Assembly (NCBI RefSeq): GCF_000695685.1
Contig: NZ_JFFR01000002.1
Location: 124,001 to 188,000, forward strand
Source: Vibrio fortis
Lineage (GTDB): Bacteria > Pseudomonadota > Gammaproteobacteria > Enterobacterales > Vibrionaceae
Direction of reading: 5' to 3'
Length of the DNA: 64,000 nucleotides
In this document: positions 54,474 through 63,902 of the stretch, one piece after another
Layout of the letters: each line of letters begins with the position of its first letter
How positions within the stretch are numbered: position 1 is the first letter of the stretch
Position numbers and translations under genes: made by a program
The notes under the pieces: model-generated
What the model was told of the DNA's origin: nothing
Database searches by the model: none
What the model saw: the letters and a program-made list of their open reading frames with translations, nothing else

Positions 54474-54660
54474 GATTAAAGTTTACATAGCATTAACATA
54501 ATGACTATTCTAGTGAGCCACTTAGCGAAAGGTTAGGTCATTATCGGACACTAATCGGCTTGCTATCACGCTGTGTGATTTGGAGATGGTAAAGTTCCAA
54601 TAGAGTGGTCAACTCAACTATTGATTAGAAGGGAAGCCGACGACGGATTATGGAAGAGTC

Positions 54661-55719
54661 ATGACAGAAGAGAAAGTATTAGCGGCATATCAACCAAGTA
54701 GTGCTCATCAACCGTTGGGAAGCTTAGATATTGCGTTGCTGCTTGATAGCTTAGAATCACGAGGCATCGACTGTAAAGCGTTGTTGTCTTCTCTTGGCCT
54801 AGCCCATATTGATTGGCAAGATCCTAATATTCAACTCAGCTTTGCCGACAAGTTGATTGTGTTCAAGGCTGTGAATCGCCTATTACCTCAAGAAGGTCTG
54901 GGTTTGTGGCTTGGACAACAGGCGAGGTTGAACCACTTTGGTGTGCTGGGTTACGTGCTGGCGACGAGCGCAAACGTATTGGAAGCCGTTAAGAGTGGCT
55001 TCAAATATCTTCGGCTCAACGGTCCAATATTCTCCGTGGTACTGATTCAGGACTCTGATGAAGCGATCATCCGAATCGAGAACTCGTTGGATATAGGCGA
55101 AATGTTGCCTTTCTGCTGTGAGTATTTCTTCAGTTCTATTGTTTCTCTTTTCTATCAGTTGACTCGTCAACCTCTGAAAGTTAATGAGCTACGTCTTTCT
55201 TATCCAGAGCCTATCTACAATTTGTGTAGCCATGGGGACAAGTACCAACAACGGTTTGCTTGTAATGTTGAATTCAACCAAACATTTTGTGAGCTCCGTT
55301 TTAATGGTGACTTACTTCATGAGCCATTGCCGAGTCACGATGCTGCATCCTTAGAGCATTATTTATCTTCTTGTCATAGCATCATGGCAAGCCTAGGTTC
55401 TTCCTCAATCTTTAGTAATCAAGTGAGAGCGATGCTATATCAAGAACCTGGCCAGTTTCCGAGCATAGAACAATTGGCTGATGAATTTGGCTGCTCTTCG
55501 AGAACATTGCGACGGGAACTCTCGAAAGAGGAGGCGAGTTATCATGATTTGCTTGCTGAAGTCCGTCGAGAATTGGCTAAGGAGTTGCTGCTAAATACCG
55601 ACATCAGTGTCGAAGATATAGGGGAACGGCTTGGTTATAGCGATTCTGCTAATTTCAGACGCGCATTTAGGAGTTGGATGAAACAGACGCCAGCGCAATT
55701 TCGCCAACGTTTGTCCTAG
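54661..55719 (+). CDS. AraC-family regulator (OruR/ArgR-like N-terminal domain)
   Basis: The 352-aa protein has the N-terminal AraC-type ligand-binding domain (FADKLIVFKAVNRLLPQEGL, LGQQARLNHFGVLGYVLATS) and a C-terminal double helix-turn-helix (IEQLADEFGCSSRTLRRELS, ISVEDIGERLGYSDSANFRR, ending WMKQTPAQFRQ). It is divergent from DUF2804 and desaturase-like genes, the obvious targets, and may respond to a lipid or amino-acid signal. Confidence 0.92.
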   Translation: MTEEKVLAAYQPSSAHQPLGSLDIALLLDSLESRGIDCKALLSSLGLAHIDWQDPNIQLSFADKLIVFKAVNRLLPQEGLGLWLGQQARLNHFGVLGYVLATSANVLEAVKSGFKYLRLNGPIFSVVLIQDSDEAIIRIENSLDIGEMLPFCCEYFFSSIVSLFYQLTRQPLKVNELRLSYPEPIYNLCSHGDKYQQRFACNVEFNQTFCELRFNGDLLHEPLPSHDAASLEHYLSSCHSIMASLGSSSIFSNQVRAMLYQEPGQFPSIEQLADEFGCSSRTLRRELSKEEASYHDLLAEVRRELAKELLLNTDISVEDIGERLGYSDSANFRRAFRSWMKQTPAQFRQRLS

Positions 55720-55860
55720 ATTTGGTGCTAGTTAAGTGGCGGTAATCGCGAGTTTAGAGATTTGACTCTTTATCCTTGTCATAAACCGAGCAGGGGATAT
55801 AAACAGAATGACAAAAAACAGGTATGATAGTGCCGTTTTTAATCCTGAACTGGGAAAGTC

Positions 55861-56382
55861 ATGGCAAAGTTAACACTCCAAGAGCAGATGCTAAAAGCTG
55901 GCTTGGTTAATGAGAAAAAGCTCAAAAAAGCAAAGAAAGGCTCTAAGAAGTCACGTGTTCAAGCTCGCGAGGCGAAAGCAGCCGCTGAAGAGAACCGTTT
56001 GGCGCAACAAGCGAAAGATAAAGAGCTGAATCAACAAATGAAAGAGAAACAGCTGAGCAAAGAGATCAAAGCTCAGGTGAAACAGTTGATTGCGATGAAC
56101 AAGATCGAGCAAAAAGATGGCGAGATCAAATACAACTTTACTGACGGTACGTTAGTTAAGCACCTATACGTCGAAGAGCTGACTCAAAAGCAGCTAAGTA
56201 AAGGTATTTTAAGTATTGCTCGTGATGGCGAAGGATACGTGATTATCCCGACCAGCGTTGCGAACAAGATTGCGATGCGTGACGAGGAATCTATCGTTGA
56301 TACTCAGGCGGCTTCAGAAGAAGAAGTTGATGAAGATGATCCGTACAAAGACTTCGTCGTGCCAGATGACTTGATGTGGTAA
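55861..56382 (+). CDS. DUF2058 (YaiL-like) protein
   Basis: The 173-aa protein has a very basic, helical N-terminus (LTLQEQMLKAGLVNEKKLKK, KKSRVQAREAKAAAEENRL) and a compact C-terminal domain (IKYNFTDGTLVKHLYVEELT ... GYVIIPTSVANKI), the DUF2058/YaiL layout. This small protein is suspected to associate with nucleic acid or ribosomes; its role is unproven. Monocistronic, strong terminator. Confidence 0.9.
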   Translation: MAKLTLQEQMLKAGLVNEKKLKKAKKGSKKSRVQAREAKAAAEENRLAQQAKDKELNQQMKEKQLSKEIKAQVKQLIAMNKIEQKDGEIKYNFTDGTLVKHLYVEELTQKQLSKGILSIARDGEGYVIIPTSVANKIAMRDEESIVDTQAASEEEVDEDDPYKDFVVPDDLMW

Positions 56383-56407
56383 TCAAGTACTAAGCCTTAA
56401 ACGATTT

Positions 56408-56446
56408 AAAAATGCAGTTGTACTCGTATGAGTCAACTGCATTTTT
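56408..56446 (+). terminator. Intrinsic terminator after DUF2058
   Basis: AAAAATGCAGTTG/CAACTGCATTTTT, a 13-bp perfect stem. Confidence 0.93.
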
Positions 56447-56658
56447 TTATGACTTGAGTAAGACAATGACCGCAAATGCGAATGCCCTAATGAGCGTTGT
56501 TTGAAGTGAATAGTGCACTTGGTCTGAGCAAGAAAATTAATTTGTACTCTAACTATTTTTTGAAAAAAGTTACCACTATTTAGTTCTTTATAATCAGATA
56601 GTTATGCTGTTCCTGGTGGGTTAGTGCGCAGGCTTTGCCAAAAAAATGTTTTATTCTG

Positions 56659-56667
56659 TGTTATAAT
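56659..56667 (+). promoter_or_regulatory. Extended -10 promoter for the BCCT transporter
   Basis: TGTTATAAT is a perfect extended -10 element. A TTGCCA 21 bases before it is too far to be an ideal -35. It leaves a ~145-base 5' leader before the transporter. No other gene occupies the 437-base gap. Confidence 0.55.
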
Positions 56668-56819
56668 AGCGCCCTCGGGATTGAGTAAGACGTCATAAGT
56701 GGTTGATTAAATTCACTTATTTTTACCCTTTTATATGGTATGGCGCGCTGATCAAATTTTAATTGGATATGGAGTTGGTCCTTATATTCGGATTGTCGAA
56801 TATGTGTGCATCTTAATTT

Positions 56820-58424
56820 ATGAGTTTTAAGTCAAAAAAATACAGTATAGATTCAACAGATTATCAAGTCGGTCAAGACAACATTCACAAGTGGGGCATG
56901 GATGTCCACAACACGGTTTTCACTGCTTCGGCAGGCCTTTCAATTCTCTTCATCGTAACACTTCTCGCAATGGCACCCGGCGATGCAAAAGCTGCAATCG
57001 ACGCGGTGAAAGGCGCAGTACTCGCAAACTTCGATTTCCTATTTATGTGGGGTGCGAACCTTTTCCTTATTTTTGCTATCGGTTTAGCATTCTCTCCATT
57101 AGGCAAAATTCGTCTTGGTGGTGAAAATGCAACCGCTGACTACACCATGGCTTCTTGGATTGCGATGTTGTTTGCTGCGGGCATGGGTATCGGTCTTATC
57201 TTCTGGGGTGTGGCCGAGCCAACTGCCTTCTTTACTGACTGGTATGGCACGCCATTAAACGCAGAAGCTTATACTGAAGCAGGCCGTGAAGCTGCACTGG
57301 GCGCTACGGTATTCCACTGGGGTCTGCATGCGTGGGCTATCTATGGTATGGCAGCGCTTTGTCTAGCGTACTTTGTCTACAACAAAGGTTTACCACTATC
57401 GATGCGTTCGGTTTTCTACCCAATCCTTGGTGATAAAGTTTGGGGCAAAACAGGTGACGTGATTGACGTGATGACGGTTCTGGTAACGCTATTTGGTCTA
57501 GCGACTTCTCTAGGTCTAGGTGGTACGCAGGCAGCAAGTGGTATTAGCCATGTGTTTGGTCTTGAGAACAACCTATTCCTGCAGCAGTTAATCATCGTGT
57601 TGATTATGGTACTGGCAATTGTTTCTGTACTTCGTGGTATGGACGGTGGTGTAAAACTACTGAGTAACCTAAACATGATTATCGCGTTTGTTTTCCTAGG
57701 TTTCATCGCAGTGCTTAACTTCACTACGGTTCTAGACTCACTAGCGACAGCGGTAACGGGTTATGTGAAGAACATTATCCCACTTAGCCAAACGACAGGT
57801 CGTGAAGACACAACTTGGTTACATGGTTGGACAGTATTCTACTGGGCATGGTGGGTAGCATACGCACCATTCTTCGGTATGTTCGTTGCGCGTATCTCTA
57901 AAGGTCGTACGGTTCGTGAGTTCCTACTATGTGTTCTTATCATCCCTACGCTTGTAACAACTGCATGGATGTCTATCTTTGGTGGTGTAGCGATTGAACA
58001 AGTGATGGATAAGGTCGGCCAACTGGGTATTGACCAAGGTATCGCTGATGTATCTCTAAGCTTGTTCTATATGCTGGATGCTTATCCATTAGGTAACATT
58101 CTATCTGTGATTGCAGTTGCGCTTATTATCGTATTCTTCGTAACGACTCTTGACTCTGGTTCTATCGTTATCGATGGTATGACTGCAGGCGGTAAGCTAG
58201 AAGTGCCAGTTCGTCAGAAGGTTATCTGGGCAATCATTTCAGGCGCAATTGCGATGGTAATGCTGTGGATTGGTGGTACACAATCAATTCAAGCGCTGCA
58301 ATCAATTACAATCATTGCAGCTCTGCCGTTTACAATCATCCTACTACTAGGTTGTGTAAGTCTGATTAAAGGTCTTCTTACTGAAGTTGACCAACCAAAA
58401 GTGACTACTGAAACTGCGAAGTAA
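56820..58424 (+). CDS. BCCT-family betaine/choline/carnitine transporter
   Basis: The 534-aa protein has 12 spans and the BCCT signature around WTVFYWAWWVAYAPFFGMFV with the following RISKGRTVREF. The aromatic, glycine-rich AAGMGIGLIFWGVAEPTAFF is also present. It imports a quaternary ammonium osmolyte such as glycine betaine or choline with Na+ or H+. Terminal domains are short, so strong osmosensing by a long C-tail is not evident. Codon use is highly optimised, suggesting high expression. The ribosome site is poor. Confidence 0.95.
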   Translation: MSFKSKKYSIDSTDYQVGQDNIHKWGMDVHNTVFTASAGLSILFIVTLLAMAPGDAKAAIDAVKGAVLANFDFLFMWGANLFLIFAIGLAFSPLGKIRLGGENATADYTMASWIAMLFAAGMGIGLIFWGVAEPTAFFTDWYGTPLNAEAYTEAGREAALGATVFHWGLHAWAIYGMAALCLAYFVYNKGLPLSMRSVFYPILGDKVWGKTGDVIDVMTVLVTLFGLATSLGLGGTQAASGISHVFGLENNLFLQQLIIVLIMVLAIVSVLRGMDGGVKLLSNLNMIIAFVFLGFIAVLNFTTVLDSLATAVTGYVKNIIPLSQTTGREDTTWLHGWTVFYWAWWVAYAPFFGMFVARISKGRTVREFLLCVLIIPTLVTTAWMSIFGGVAIEQVMDKVGQLGIDQGIADVSLSLFYMLDAYPLGNILSVIAVALIIVFFVTTLDSGSIVIDGMTAGGKLEVPVRQKVIWAIISGAIAMVMLWIGGTQSIQALQSITIIAALPFTIILLLGCVSLIKGLLTEVDQPKVTTETAK

Positions 58425-58502
58425 TAACGTTTTGTGAACTTAGGTGATGATTTTTCAGGCTCCTGAATTTCACCATCAAAGATATCAGTAACACATAGAG
58501 TG

Positions 58503-58534
58503 AAAAACGCCCTTGTTTCTGCAAGGGCGTTTTT
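58503..58534 (+). terminator. Intrinsic terminator after the BCCT gene
   Basis: AAAAACGCCCTTG/CAAGGGCGTTTTT stem with short loop. Confidence 0.93.
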
Positions 58535-58638
58535 GTTTGTCTAGCCATCGCTATGTATCATGTCTAAAAGGGCGATGGTCCATCGAAAGATGTTAGTTAC
58601 GGCAAGCTGTCAGTCGTTAAAAGGGCTTCAGCTGAGGA

Positions 58639-58827
58639 TTACCTTTCTGGGATTCGACTATAGACATTGCTATTCACATCAAGGTTGTCAGACGAGAGTT
58701 CGGTCAACACACGCTGTTCGTACTGTTCATAGCCATCGAAGCGGCATTCGCCGATCTCATTTCGTGGGCACACCTGTACATGGTGTCTTTCGATTAATTC
58801 GGTCGAGCAGAACGGGCAGTATTTCAT
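58639..58827 (-). CDS. Small zinc-ribbon-like protein
   Basis: 62 aa, preceded by an excellent AGGAGGATGT. It starts MKYCPFCSTELIERHHVQVC and continues to a further Cys (GECRF), giving a CPxC...C...C pattern that can hold zinc. The rest is acidic and probably disordered. It is similar in style to small zinc-ribbon proteins of unknown function. It stands alone between the BCCT terminator and a LysR gene. Confidence 0.7.
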   Translation of the reverse strand: MKYCPFCSTELIERHHVQVCPRNEIGECRFDGYEQYEQRVLTELSSDNLDVNSNVYSRIPER

Positions 58828-59088
58828 ACATCCTCCTGATTGTACTCATTGTCTCAATGGGTAGCTTCAGTAACGCAAATTCATGTTTCGATTTGATGGC
58901 ACTTTTAAGTCATGACTTAAACGAGTGATGTGCATTCCAGTGCGTACACAAACACATTGGCTATCACAACGTTATTCGAAAGGGGATGCACAGACGATCA
59001 CTTGCCCCTTTTTTGAAAGGTAACAATTTGTGTCGTCTGGCGTTATATTCACTCTTCTGTGAGCAAGGTAAGTTGCTGATAAATCGAG

Positions 59089-59979
59089 TTAATTTTCGAT
59101 TTTATGCTCTTCGAAGTAGTCTTGAACGAACTGCACAAAAGCTTTGTGTTTTCTGGCTGGGTAGACCATTTGAGGATAAAACAGGTAGATGGAATTGCCG
59201 TTTGCGATGCATTCATGAGTGAGTAGTGGTGTTAGGTTTCCTTGTTTGATCTCTTCAGCAACATAATAGCTAGCGATACGAATAATGCCGCTTCCGCGTA
59301 CAGCTTGCTGTTTTAAAAGGTGGTTCTCGTTGCTTGAGAGCCAACCAGAAACATGCACGCTACCACTGTTAAATGGCCATTCATGTTGGTGTAGGGTCGC
59401 AAGACATTGATGATGTTGCAGATCATCTAGTGAATTAGGTTCACCGAACTTTTCTAGGTAGCTCGGTGCCGCGACGAGGTCGTGTTGATACGAAAATAAC
59501 TTTTTAGCCACCATATTTTCTGGTGGCGTGTTGGTGGCGCGAAATGCTATGTCGATATCTTCGCGGTTGAGGTTGTATGTGGTGTAGCTGCTGTTTATCT
59601 CGAAATAGATGTCTGGGTAAAGCGCTTGAAAGCGTTGGCACAGGTCAGAGAGAAAGATCTCAGTAAACATCTTTGGCGCGGTGATTCTTAGCACCCCTTT
59701 AATCGCTTCATGCTCATCCGATACGCTTCGTTCAAGGTCGAGTACTTGAGATCGGATAACTAACCCTTGTGCAAGCGCGCGCTCGCCTTGAAGTGTAAGC
59801 CGAACACTGCGTGTGGTTCGAACCATTAACGGGCACTCTAAGTCACTCTCCAACCGTTTTATCTGTTCCGATAAGTAACTTTTTGAAATACCGAGTTGTT
59901 CTGCAGCTTTGGTGAAATTGAGCTGTTGAGCGAGTTCAACAAACAACATCAGCCTTTCAATACGTTTGTGCTCATTCAT
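59089..59979 (-). CDS. LysR-family regulator divergent from an aldo/keto reductase
   Basis: The 296-aa protein has a clear helix-turn-helix (NFTKAAEQLGISKSYLSEQI) and the wing MVRTTRSVRLTLQGE, then the effector domain (GVLRITAPKMFTEIFLSDLC onward). It is separated by 118 nt from the divergent reductase/GlcG-like pair, which it probably controls. The inducer is unknown. Confidence 0.92.
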   Translation of the reverse strand: MNEHKRIERLMLFVELAQQLNFTKAAEQLGISKSYLSEQIKRLESDLECPLMVRTTRSVRLTLQGERALAQGLVIRSQVLDLERSVSDEHEAIKGVLRITAPKMFTEIFLSDLCQRFQALYPDIYFEINSSYTTYNLNREDIDIAFRATNTPPENMVAKKLFSYQHDLVAAPSYLEKFGEPNSLDDLQHHQCLATLHQHEWPFNSGSVHVSGWLSSNENHLLKQQAVRGSGIIRIASYYVAEEIKQGNLTPLLTHECIANGNSIYLFYPQMVYPARKHKAFVQFVQDYFEEHKIEN

Positions 59980-60097
59980 GTCTTATCTCCAGTATTGTTT
60001 GTTCATTATAGCGAACAATCATTTCGGATTCAGGCTATTCTGTTTTCCTCGTAGAACAATATGATTAAGGCTGATTTTATGAATACGAGAATGAATA

Positions 60098-61072
60098 ATG
60101 AAAAACGTACTTCCTTTGTCAAAACACCTAACTAATGTCAGTGAAATTGCATACGGCTGTATGGGACTAGGCGGTGGTTGGAACGACAACCCTGTTTCTC
60201 AAGACGATGTGTACCAAACACAGGCTATTATCGAAACGGCAATGGCTTCAGGTATTAATCTCTTTGACCATGCTGATATCTATACATTTTCTAAAGCTGA
60301 ACAGGCATTTGGCCAAGTATTAAAGAGTCAGACTGAGTTGCGCGATCAAATGTTCCTGCAGTCGAAGTGTGGAATTCGTTTTCAAGGTGAAGGTAACGTT
60401 GGACGTTATGATTTCTCAGCACAATGGGTACAGAGTTCAGTTGAAGGCATTCTTGAACGCTTAAATACGGAAAAGTTAGACGTACTCTTGCTACACCGTC
60501 CTGATCCGCTGATGGAGCTCGATGAGTTAGCTCGTACGCTCCAAGATCTACATTCAGCGGGTAAGGTAGAACACTTTGGTGTGTCTAACATGAATGGCCA
60601 TCAAATTGAGTATCTACAATCTGCTCTTGACCAACCTCTAGTAGTTAACCAGATGGAGATGAGCCTTGCGAAACTAGATTGGCTCAACGATGTTGTTCTG
60701 GTTAACTCTCAAGGCTTGAATGAATCAGATTGGGCTACAGGTACGCTAGAGTATTGCCGTACCAATGGTGTTCAACTTCAAGCATGGGGCTGTTTGGCAC
60801 AAGGACGTTTCTCAGAACAGGGCTTAAATTCGGAGGATGACAATGTTCGAGCGACTTCGAAATACGTTCAACAGCTTTCTGAAAAATACGGTGTGACTAG
60901 TGAAGCGATCGTATTAGCGTTTCTTCTGCGTCATCCAGCCGGTATTCAACCGGTGATCGGTACAACTAATCTTGACCGAATTCGTGCAAGTGTTGCTGCG
61001 AGTATGGTTAATCTAACTCGCGAAGAGTGGTACAACCTATTTGTTTACTCTCGTGGCCAAGCTCTACCATAG
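60098..61072 (+). CDS. Aldo/keto reductase
   Basis: The 324-aa NADPH-dependent oxidoreductase has the AKR tetrad: D57 in NLFDHADIYTFSKAE, Y62, K90 in FLQSKCGI and His in LLLHRPDPLMELDEL. The later LRHPAGIQPVIGTTNLDRI binds cofactor. It resembles the YdhF-like group. The physiological carbonyl substrate is unknown. Its stop overlaps the short gap before the GlcG-like gene, so they form a two-gene operon behind the divergent LysR. Confidence 0.93.
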   Translation: MKNVLPLSKHLTNVSEIAYGCMGLGGGWNDNPVSQDDVYQTQAIIETAMASGINLFDHADIYTFSKAEQAFGQVLKSQTELRDQMFLQSKCGIRFQGEGNVGRYDFSAQWVQSSVEGILERLNTEKLDVLLLHRPDPLMELDELARTLQDLHSAGKVEHFGVSNMNGHQIEYLQSALDQPLVVNQMEMSLAKLDWLNDVVLVNSQGLNESDWATGTLEYCRTNGVQLQAWGCLAQGRFSEQGLNSEDDNVRATSKYVQQLSEKYGVTSEAIVLAFLLRHPAGIQPVIGTTNLDRIRASVAASMVNLTREEWYNLFVYSRGQALP

Positions 61073-61081
61073 GTGATAACC

Positions 61082-61477
61082 ATGCTGACTTTAAACAAAG
61101 CTCAACAAGCTGTGGCGATGGCTATTGAAATCGCGACTCAGAATCATCAGCAAATTGCCGTCGCTGTTTGTGATACTCACGGTGAATTGGTTTCATTCGC
61201 TAAGATGGACGACGTAAGTGTTCAGGCTGGCCTGTTAGCAAAAAGCAAAGCGTATACGTCGGCACGTGATCGTCAACCAAGTGGAAACTTAGGTGAGTGG
61301 GCGCGAGCGACCGGCAAGGATATCGGTTATTGGAATGACCCGAATATCACTGGCTTTAAAGGTGGCGTGCCTATCGTCGTTGAAGGCCGTGTTATTGGAG
61401 CTATAGGAATCAGTGGCTTGAGCGAGGAAGAGGACGAGCTGCTTGCTATGTCGAGTATTTCTGAGCTCGATCTTTAG
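61082..61477 (+). CDS. Cytosolic GlcG/HbpS-like protein
   Basis: The ATG after AGGTGATAACC is preferred over a GTG nine bases upstream. The 131-aa DUF336 protein has VAVCDTHGELVSFAKMDDV, SARDRQPSGNLGEWA and GGVPIVVEGRVIGAIGISGL. It lacks a signal peptide, unlike the relative at 38.5 kb. It follows the aldo/keto reductase by 9 nt and presumably works in the same pathway. Confidence 0.88.
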   Translation: MLTLNKAQQAVAMAIEIATQNHQQIAVAVCDTHGELVSFAKMDDVSVQAGLLAKSKAYTSARDRQPSGNLGEWARATGKDIGYWNDPNITGFKGGVPIVVEGRVIGAIGISGLSEEEDELLAMSSISELDL

Positions 61478-61495
61478 TCTTTTTGTGCTTGAAAT

Positions 61496-61526
61496 AAAAA
61501 ACCGATGCAGTGCGCATCGGTTTTTT
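61496..61526. terminator. Bidirectional terminator
   Basis: AAAAAACCGATGC/GCATCGGTTTTTT with a five-base loop between convergent genes. Confidence 0.94.
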
Positions 61527-61581
61527 CGTTCTGGCTTGAATGAGTTTACGTCACTATCTTAAGTCGACGCTTTCAATCCAA

Positions 61582-62955
61582 TTACGCTTGAGCTTGCTGA
61601 AGATCGTTTTGTTCTTCTTTGTTACCTAGAATGCGGCTTGTAATTGTACCTGCCGTCATTGCACCAGATACATTAAGCGCAGTGCGAGCCATATCGATAA
61701 GTGGCTCGATAGAGATAAGCAGAGCAGCGATAGTCACAGGCAGTCCCATTGCAGGCAGCACGATTAGCGCTGCAAACGTTGCACCGCCACCTACGCCAGC
61801 GATACCAAATGAACTTACTGTGATGATAGCAATCAGCGATAGGATGAAGTTGATGTCCATCGGGTTGATGCCCATAGTTGGCGCAACCATCACCGCTAGC
61901 ATTGCAGGGTAGATACCCGCACAACCGTTTTGACCGATTGTAGCACCGAATGACGCTGACAGGTTTGCAATCGCTGGTGGCACGTTAAGTTTAGTGATTT
62001 GCGCTTCAACGTTCAGAGGAATTGTTGCTGCCGAACTGCGCGATGTGAACGCAAACGTCAGTACTGGCCAAATCTTCTTGAAGTATTCTTTCGGGTTTAC
62101 GCCAACAAATGAAACCAATACGCCGTGAACTACAAACATCAGTAGAATAGCTACATAAGAAGCGACGATGAAACCAAGTAGGCTCAGGATGTCAGATGCG
62201 CTTGATGTCGCGACAACTTTCGCCATTAGAGCTGCAATGCCGTATGGAGTCAGAGCCATGATCATCTTAACAAGGCGCATCACAATAGATTGTGCGGCTT
62301 CTACGAAAGTACGAATCGGTGACTCTAGTTCTTCTTTCTCTGCCATCACCTTACGTGCTGCAATACCTGTTAGCACACCAAAGATAACAACGGCGATGAT
62401 AGACGTTGAACGTGCGCCCGTAAGATCAGCAAATGGGTTAGTTGGAATAAAGCTAACCAGCATTTGAGGGATAGTCAGGTCAGAAACACGGTCGGCGCGA
62501 GTTTCTAGTGCTGCTAGACGTGCTGTTTCACGTGCACCTTCAGTGAGACCCTCTGCAGATAAGCCAAATGCCTGAGTCACAATGATACCGATCACGGCAG
62601 AGATAGCAGTTGTCGCCAACAGTACAGAAATGGTGATTCCTGAAATCTTACCCAGTGAACCGCCTTTCTCTAATTTCACAACAGCAGCAATCATAGACAC
62701 TAGTACCAGTGGCATGATAACCATTTTCAGTAGACCAACGTAGCCGCGGCCAACAATGTTAACCCAGTCTAGGGTTTCTTTAATGATCGGGTTACCTTCG
62801 CCGAAAAGCAGTTGTAGCCCAAGACCGAAACCACTACCAAAGACAAGACCAAGTAGAACTAGACGCGAAAGTGTGTGTTCTTTTTTCTGCTGTCCGTAGA
62901 GAAAAAAGAGAATACCAGTGAATACCGCTAAGGCAGCGATAGCAGGGAATGACAT
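61582..62955 (-). CDS. tcyP: L-cystine:cation symporter
   Basis: The 457-aa protein is a DAACS/SDF-family symporter of the TcyP (YdjN) group. It has IVGRGYVGLLKMVIMPLVLV, LTFAFTSRSSAATIPLNVEA (the serine-rich HP1 hairpin), SFGATIGQNGCAGIYPAMLA and the GVGGGATFAALIVLPAMGLP core. It takes up cystine using the sodium or proton gradient. Eight spans plus two re-entrant hairpins are expected. Monocistronic. Confidence 0.93.
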   Translation of the reverse strand: MSFPAIAALAVFTGILFFLYGQQKKEHTLSRLVLLGLVFGSGFGLGLQLLFGEGNPIIKETLDWVNIVGRGYVGLLKMVIMPLVLVSMIAAVVKLEKGGSLGKISGITISVLLATTAISAVIGIIVTQAFGLSAEGLTEGARETARLAALETRADRVSDLTIPQMLVSFIPTNPFADLTGARSTSIIAVVIFGVLTGIAARKVMAEKEELESPIRTFVEAAQSIVMRLVKMIMALTPYGIAALMAKVVATSSASDILSLLGFIVASYVAILLMFVVHGVLVSFVGVNPKEYFKKIWPVLTFAFTSRSSAATIPLNVEAQITKLNVPPAIANLSASFGATIGQNGCAGIYPAMLAVMVAPTMGINPMDINFILSLIAIITVSSFGIAGVGGGATFAALIVLPAMGLPVTIAALLISIEPLIDMARTALNVSGAMTAGTITSRILGNKEEQNDLQQAQA

Positions 62956-63140
62956 TGAATTTCCTTATGAATTACTTCAGAACGATAGGAGGCCTAGATA
63001 TATAGGCGTAAGTACTGTTAGTTAAAATAACGTTCTGTAACAAAACGTAAAATAAGGAAAAGTAATTTGATAGATCAATTAGTCATATCTACAAGAGTGG
63101 CTGTTCGGATATTCAACAGAGTGATGTTTCAGCCATCAAT

Positions 63141-63836
63141 TTAGCGATATTTCGCCAAAAAATTGAGCATGTCACTCGAACTAAAGATTTCGACATTATT
63201 GAAATTATTTTCGAATAATTTAAATAGCATCGCCTTGGCAACCGACTCTGACTCTATCGGACGAAGGTTTTTTAAACGACCAAGCATAAAAGGTCTGAAA
63301 AGAGGAGAGAGTGTTTGTAGGAGCTTTTCATCAGATCTGGGCCTCGTTCTATTACCTAGCAGTGGTCCAGGCCTCGCAATAAACAATTGCTTGAAACCAA
63401 TGCGAATTAAGTTCTGCTCCATCTGGCCTTTGCATTTTAAGTAGTGTGAGTAAGAAGTGGGAGAAGCGCCATAGCTGGATACAACGGCAACGCGCTCAAC
63501 GCCCAGAAACTTCATCGTTTGAGCGACGTGAGTGACCAATTCAACATCAACTTTGCGTAACGCTGCTTTTGAGCCTGCCTGTTTTATGGTTGTACCCAGG
63601 CAAATAACACCGAGCTTTGGTCTTGGGTGATTATCGTTCCACTGGGTGACATCGAGGTCGTTGTTGATGATTTGGACCAGCTTATTTGAAGCGGGCTCTG
63701 TTACTATTTGAGAGCGAGTGAGTGTATAAACGGTTTTTACCGAAGATTCATTTAACAGGTGTTGCAATACATGACCACCAATCAACCCCGTCGCGCCTGC
63801 TACGATAACGGAAGAATTGTCTCCTTGAATGGACAT
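63141..63836 (-). CDS. NAD(P)-binding Rossmann protein (HTATIP2/YwnB-like)
   Basis: The 231-aa atypical SDR starts with the dinucleotide motif VIVAGATGLIGGHVLQHLLN. It has ICLGTTIKQAGSKAALRKVD and VAVVSSYGASPTSYSHYLKC with a Y-x-x-x-K-like pair, then LFIARPGPLLGNR. This matches the NAD(P)H-binding/oxidoreductase HTATIP2-like group of unknown substrate. Single gene. Confidence 0.88.
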   Translation of the reverse strand: MSIQGDNSSVIVAGATGLIGGHVLQHLLNESSVKTVYTLTRSQIVTEPASNKLVQIINNDLDVTQWNDNHPRPKLGVICLGTTIKQAGSKAALRKVDVELVTHVAQTMKFLGVERVAVVSSYGASPTSYSHYLKCKGQMEQNLIRIGFKQLFIARPGPLLGNRTRPRSDEKLLQTLSPLFRPFMLGRLKNLRPIESESVAKAMLFKLFENNFNNVEIFSSSDMLNFLAKYR

Positions 63837-63902
63837 GCGGACTCCTTAGTGAGTAGAAATGTAGTGAATCTATAATACTGAGTACTTTAGTTTTGGAACA
63901 AT

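Noticed and set aside
58560..58928. 122-codon plus-strand frame
   Set aside because: It is the antisense shadow of the zinc-ribbon ORF, which has a strong ribosome site and a clear CPxC motif.
58986..59222. 78-codon plus-strand frame near 59.1 kb
   Set aside because: It mostly lies antisense to the 3' end of the LysR gene, which has far better support.
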